Below are positions 5,492-7,268 of a stretch of 7,268 nucleotides of DNA, piece by piece. Source of the stretch: an uncultured Rhodospirillaceae bacterium (GTDB taxonomy: Bacteria; Pseudomonadota; Alphaproteobacteria; Rhodospirillales; Casp-alpha2). The notes under the pieces were generated by a model. It was given only the letters and a program-made list of their open reading frames with translations. It was not told where the DNA came from and searched no databases. The stretch is taken from NCBI GenBank assembly GCA_913048145.1, contig CAJWVP010000145.1, positions 1 through 7,268 of the forward strand, given 5' to 3'. How positions within the stretch are numbered: the stretch's first letter is position 1; each line of letters starts with the position of its first letter. Made by a program: the position numbers and the translations under genes.

Positions 5492-6259
5492 TCAGACGAT
5501 GGTCACGCCGCTGTCCACCGAAATGACCTGCCCGGTGGTGATCAACGATTCATCAGCCGCTAGGTAGACGGCCATCTCTGCAATGTGGATCGGTTGGCCC
5601 AACCCCAACAAATGTGTCTCTGAAATGGCCTCGATTTCGGGACTAGCATCCAACAGTTTTTTCACCCGGTCAGACAAAGTAACCGATGGGGCAATGGCGT
5701 TAACCCTGATCTTGTCCGGCGCATACTCCACCGCCATGGACCGTGTCATGGCGGCGACAGCCCCCTTGGCAGCAGTATAGCAATCGCGCCCCGGCAGGGC
5801 CATAAGCGCTACGTTGGATGACATATTGATGACGGAACCGCCGCCCGACTTGGCGATCACCGGGATCGCATACTTGGAGCAAAGGAAAGTGCCAAACAGG
5901 TCCAGGTTAATACAGCGCCAGAACTCCTCCACGGGGGCTTCGGTCACAGGTCCATCCTGCAAGGTCGATCCGCCGGCGTTGTTATGAAGGATATCGAGGC
6001 GCCCGAACCGATCTACGGTCTCCGCGATCGCCGATTGGACGCTATCAGCGTCGCTCACGTCAGTTTCGATGAAGTGCGCGTCACCACCAGGATTTCTAAC
6101 AAATGCCCGCGCCGACTCCGCGGCCGAAGCGCCAACGTCTGGATTGATCTCGGCAATCACAACTTTCGCGCCTTCCTCTGCAAAGCGCTCTGCCGTAGCT
6201 CGGCCAATGCCACCGCCGCCGCCGGTAATAAACGCTACCTTTCCCTCCAATCTCGACAT
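5492..6259 (-). CDS. SDR-family oxidoreductase
   Basis: A 255-residue classical short-chain dehydrogenase/reductase, cytosolic, normally a tetramer, interconverting an alcohol and a ketone with a nicotinamide cofactor. The cofactor loop is TGGGGGIG (12-19). E37 at the end of the second strand favours NAD(H) over NADP(H). NNAG is at 93-96, catalytic N118, S148 and Y161-x3-K165 (YTAAK), then RVNAIAPSVTLSDR and a C-terminal TTGQVISVDSGVTIV. All active-site residues are present and length is typical. ATG 6259 has AGGAGG six to eleven bases upstream, and that site overlaps the stop codon of the preceding SDR gene, suggesting translational coupling. The substrate cannot be read from the sequence. 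Relatives are often annotated as 3-oxoacyl-ACP or sugar dehydrogenases, but I would not go that far. Confidence 0.93.
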   Translation of the reverse strand: MSRLEGKVAFITGGGGGIGRATAERFAEEGAKVVIAEINPDVGASAAESARAFVRNPGGDAHFIETDVSDADSVQSAIAETVDRFGRLDILHNNAGGSTLQDGPVTEAPVEEFWRCINLDLFGTFLCSKYAIPVIAKSGGGSVINMSSNVALMALPGRDCYTAAKGAVAAMTRSMAVEYAPDKIRVNAIAPSVTLSDRVKKLLDASPEIEAISETHLLGLGQPIHIAEMAVYLAADESLITTGQVISVDSGVTIV

Positions 6260-6270
6260 CTGAATTCCTC

Positions 6271-7075
6271 CTATTCCTTGTCCGGGTTCGCACCGGGCCA
6301 GACAGGTGAGCTGGCTAGTTCCGGCCAGGCGATGGGCGCTTCAGACGCGGCGCAGGCATCCGCAATCGACACATCAGCATCCCATTTTGCCGCCACATAC
6401 CGATTGCCAGTCACCGCGTCCGCATCGGCGGAGCACAACCAGAGGATGGGTGGAACCATGGCGGTCGGTGGGATCATTAAGCTACGAGCCATCTTGGTAA
6501 CCGCCGGGACCATCGGCGTATCCGTGGGGCCGCCCGGCACCACAACATTGACGGTGATGCCGTCCTTGGCAAACTCACCGGCATGGCCGGCAGACATGGC
6601 CTCCATGCCCGCCTTGGGCGGGCCGTATGGATGGAACATGGGGCGCAACATGGTGAAGAAACTGGTAGTGACGTTGATGATCCGGCCCCACCCACGGGTC
6701 CGCATGGCGGGTACGCAAGCCTTTATCAGGTACCACGGTCCGGAAAGATTGGTGGCGACAAAGTGATCCCACAATTCCGGCGTCACTTCATCCAAATTCA
6801 CCAACCGATCCAGATGGTCATCACGGATGAGCCCCATGGAAGCGCCCGCATTGTTGATCAGTATGTCGACTTGTCCGGTTTCAATAATCGCGTCTTGGCA
6901 GTCCGAAGAACTGCTAACATCCAGAGCGCGTATCCGCAGCCCGTCGTCGGCATGGGCCGCAGCCAAATCGCGCAGTCCATGATCCGAAATGTCAGCGGCG
7001 GTCACCGATGCGCCCGTGGACAAAAACGCGCCGACAAGTTTGCGGCCGATGCCGCCGGCGGTGGCAGTGAGAGGG
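6271..7075 (-). CDS. SDR-family oxidoreductase, N-terminus lost at a junction
   Basis: A second short-chain dehydrogenase, first of the operon. Family-like sequence starts at LTATAGGIGRKLVGAFLSTG, near 7071. Numbered from the ATG at 7095, T10-G17 is the cofactor loop (first Gly is Ala), D35 ends the second strand (NAD(H)-like), NNAG is 81-84, N116, T144 and Y157-x3-K161 (YGPPK) form the active site. PGGPTDTPMV follows. The open frame can begin at ATG 7095, but its first eight residues (MWRWRQRP) do not resemble the expected first strand, there is no ribosome site, and a stop lies one codon further upstream. The native start therefore seems replaced by the FHA-coding DNA. The rest is intact and ends 11 bases before the next SDR. 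If the junction is an artefact, the real gene is complete elsewhere. Confidence 0.82.
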
Positions 7076-7268
7076 CGCTGGCGCCACCTCCACATCGTTC
7101 ATGAAACCAGTGGCGCCCTCGCGTAGCTTGTAGATGCGTGTCGACTTGCCGAAGACGAGCGAGCGGCCCGGCGGTAGCGTGTGCGGCTTCTTGGGCGGGA
7201 GCTTCTTGCCATTGATGTACGTGCCTTGCGCAGAGCCGAGATCCATAACGTGGATGCTGCCCGAGGCG
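7072..7268 (-). CDS. Partial FHA-domain protein, open at right edge
   Basis: The reverse strand from the window end encodes ASGSIHVMDLGSAQGTYING, then KKLPPKKPHTLPPGRSLVFG and KSTRIYKLREG. This is the C-terminal half of a forkhead-associated (phosphothreonine-binding) domain: D-L-G-S-x-x-G-T-Y-I-N-G, then an L-x-x-G-x-x-L-x-F-G strand and S-T-R-x-Y-x-L. The S-T-R-x-Y ending and P-x-K-P-H spacing recall eukaryotic NIPP1/SNIP1-type domains more than common bacterial FHA proteins. The N-terminal part lies beyond the window. After about 7090 the frame (NDVEVAPAPSHC) carries on out of frame into SDR sequence, where it means nothing and runs to 6992, so the true 3' end is missing. It is one frame away from the SDR, so this is not a fusion protein. 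Origin uncertain: chimeric DNA or a rearrangement. Confidence 0.6.

Noticed and set aside
5984..6766. 260-residue forward open frame opposite both SDR genes
   Set aside because: Antisense shadow of two clear SDR reading frames; composition is odd and there are no recognisable motifs.
6583..7104. 173-residue forward open frame near the right end
   Set aside because: Antisense to the SDR catalytic core; no start site or family resemblance.

Overview
The window looks like chromosomal DNA of an alphaproteobacterium. The main evidence is two small families largely confined to that class: a TrcR-type protein (DUF1013) and a DUF1192 protein. The second lies divergent to a PIG3-type quinone oxidoreductase. 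A small heat-shock gene preceded by an alphaproteobacterial RpoH-type promoter and a ROSE-like leader agrees with this. No tRNA, rRNA, CRISPR array, insertion sequence or phage module is visible.

Layout, left to right. Positions 1-321 are a leader region with a heat-shock promoter (CTTG-N18-CCTATTT) and a hairpin that hides the start codon of the Hsp20 gene (322-774). After a GC-rich hairpin, 857-1342 hold the broken C-terminal half of an alanine dehydrogenase gene, with stops in frame and several frame changes. It points toward a reverse-strand 4HBT acyl-CoA thioesterase (1352-1813). Positions 1814-2221 are non-coding and hold two terminator-like hairpins facing each other and a further inverted repeat. 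Next come a small two-helix membrane protein (2222-2449, +) and a DUF1192 coiled-coil protein (2439-2621, -), whose 3' ends overlap by 11 bp. A 112-bp divergent spacer carrying a perfect 16-bp palindrome leads to the PIG3-type quinone oxidoreductase (2734-3723, +). A 380-bp intergenic region with a good sigma-70-like promoter and a strong leader hairpin precedes trcR (4105-4851, +), which ends in a terminator-like hairpin.

The right third is a reverse-strand operon read from the window's right edge: an SDR oxidoreductase (up to about 7071, start lost), a second SDR (5492-6259) and a cupin protein (5000-5431). Gene spacing is tight, and the stop codon of the first SDR overlaps the Shine-Dalgarno site of the second. 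The three probably act on one small-molecule substrate, which the sequence does not identify.

The last ~200 bases encode, in another frame, part of an FHA domain that resembles eukaryotic NIPP1/SNIP1-type domains. The SDR loses its first strand just where this begins, so the join is either a chimeric assembly or clone, or a real rearrangement.

I see no clearly new multi-gene system. The points most worth following are the FHA/SDR junction, the alanine dehydrogenase relic, and the structured leaders of hsp20 and trcR.
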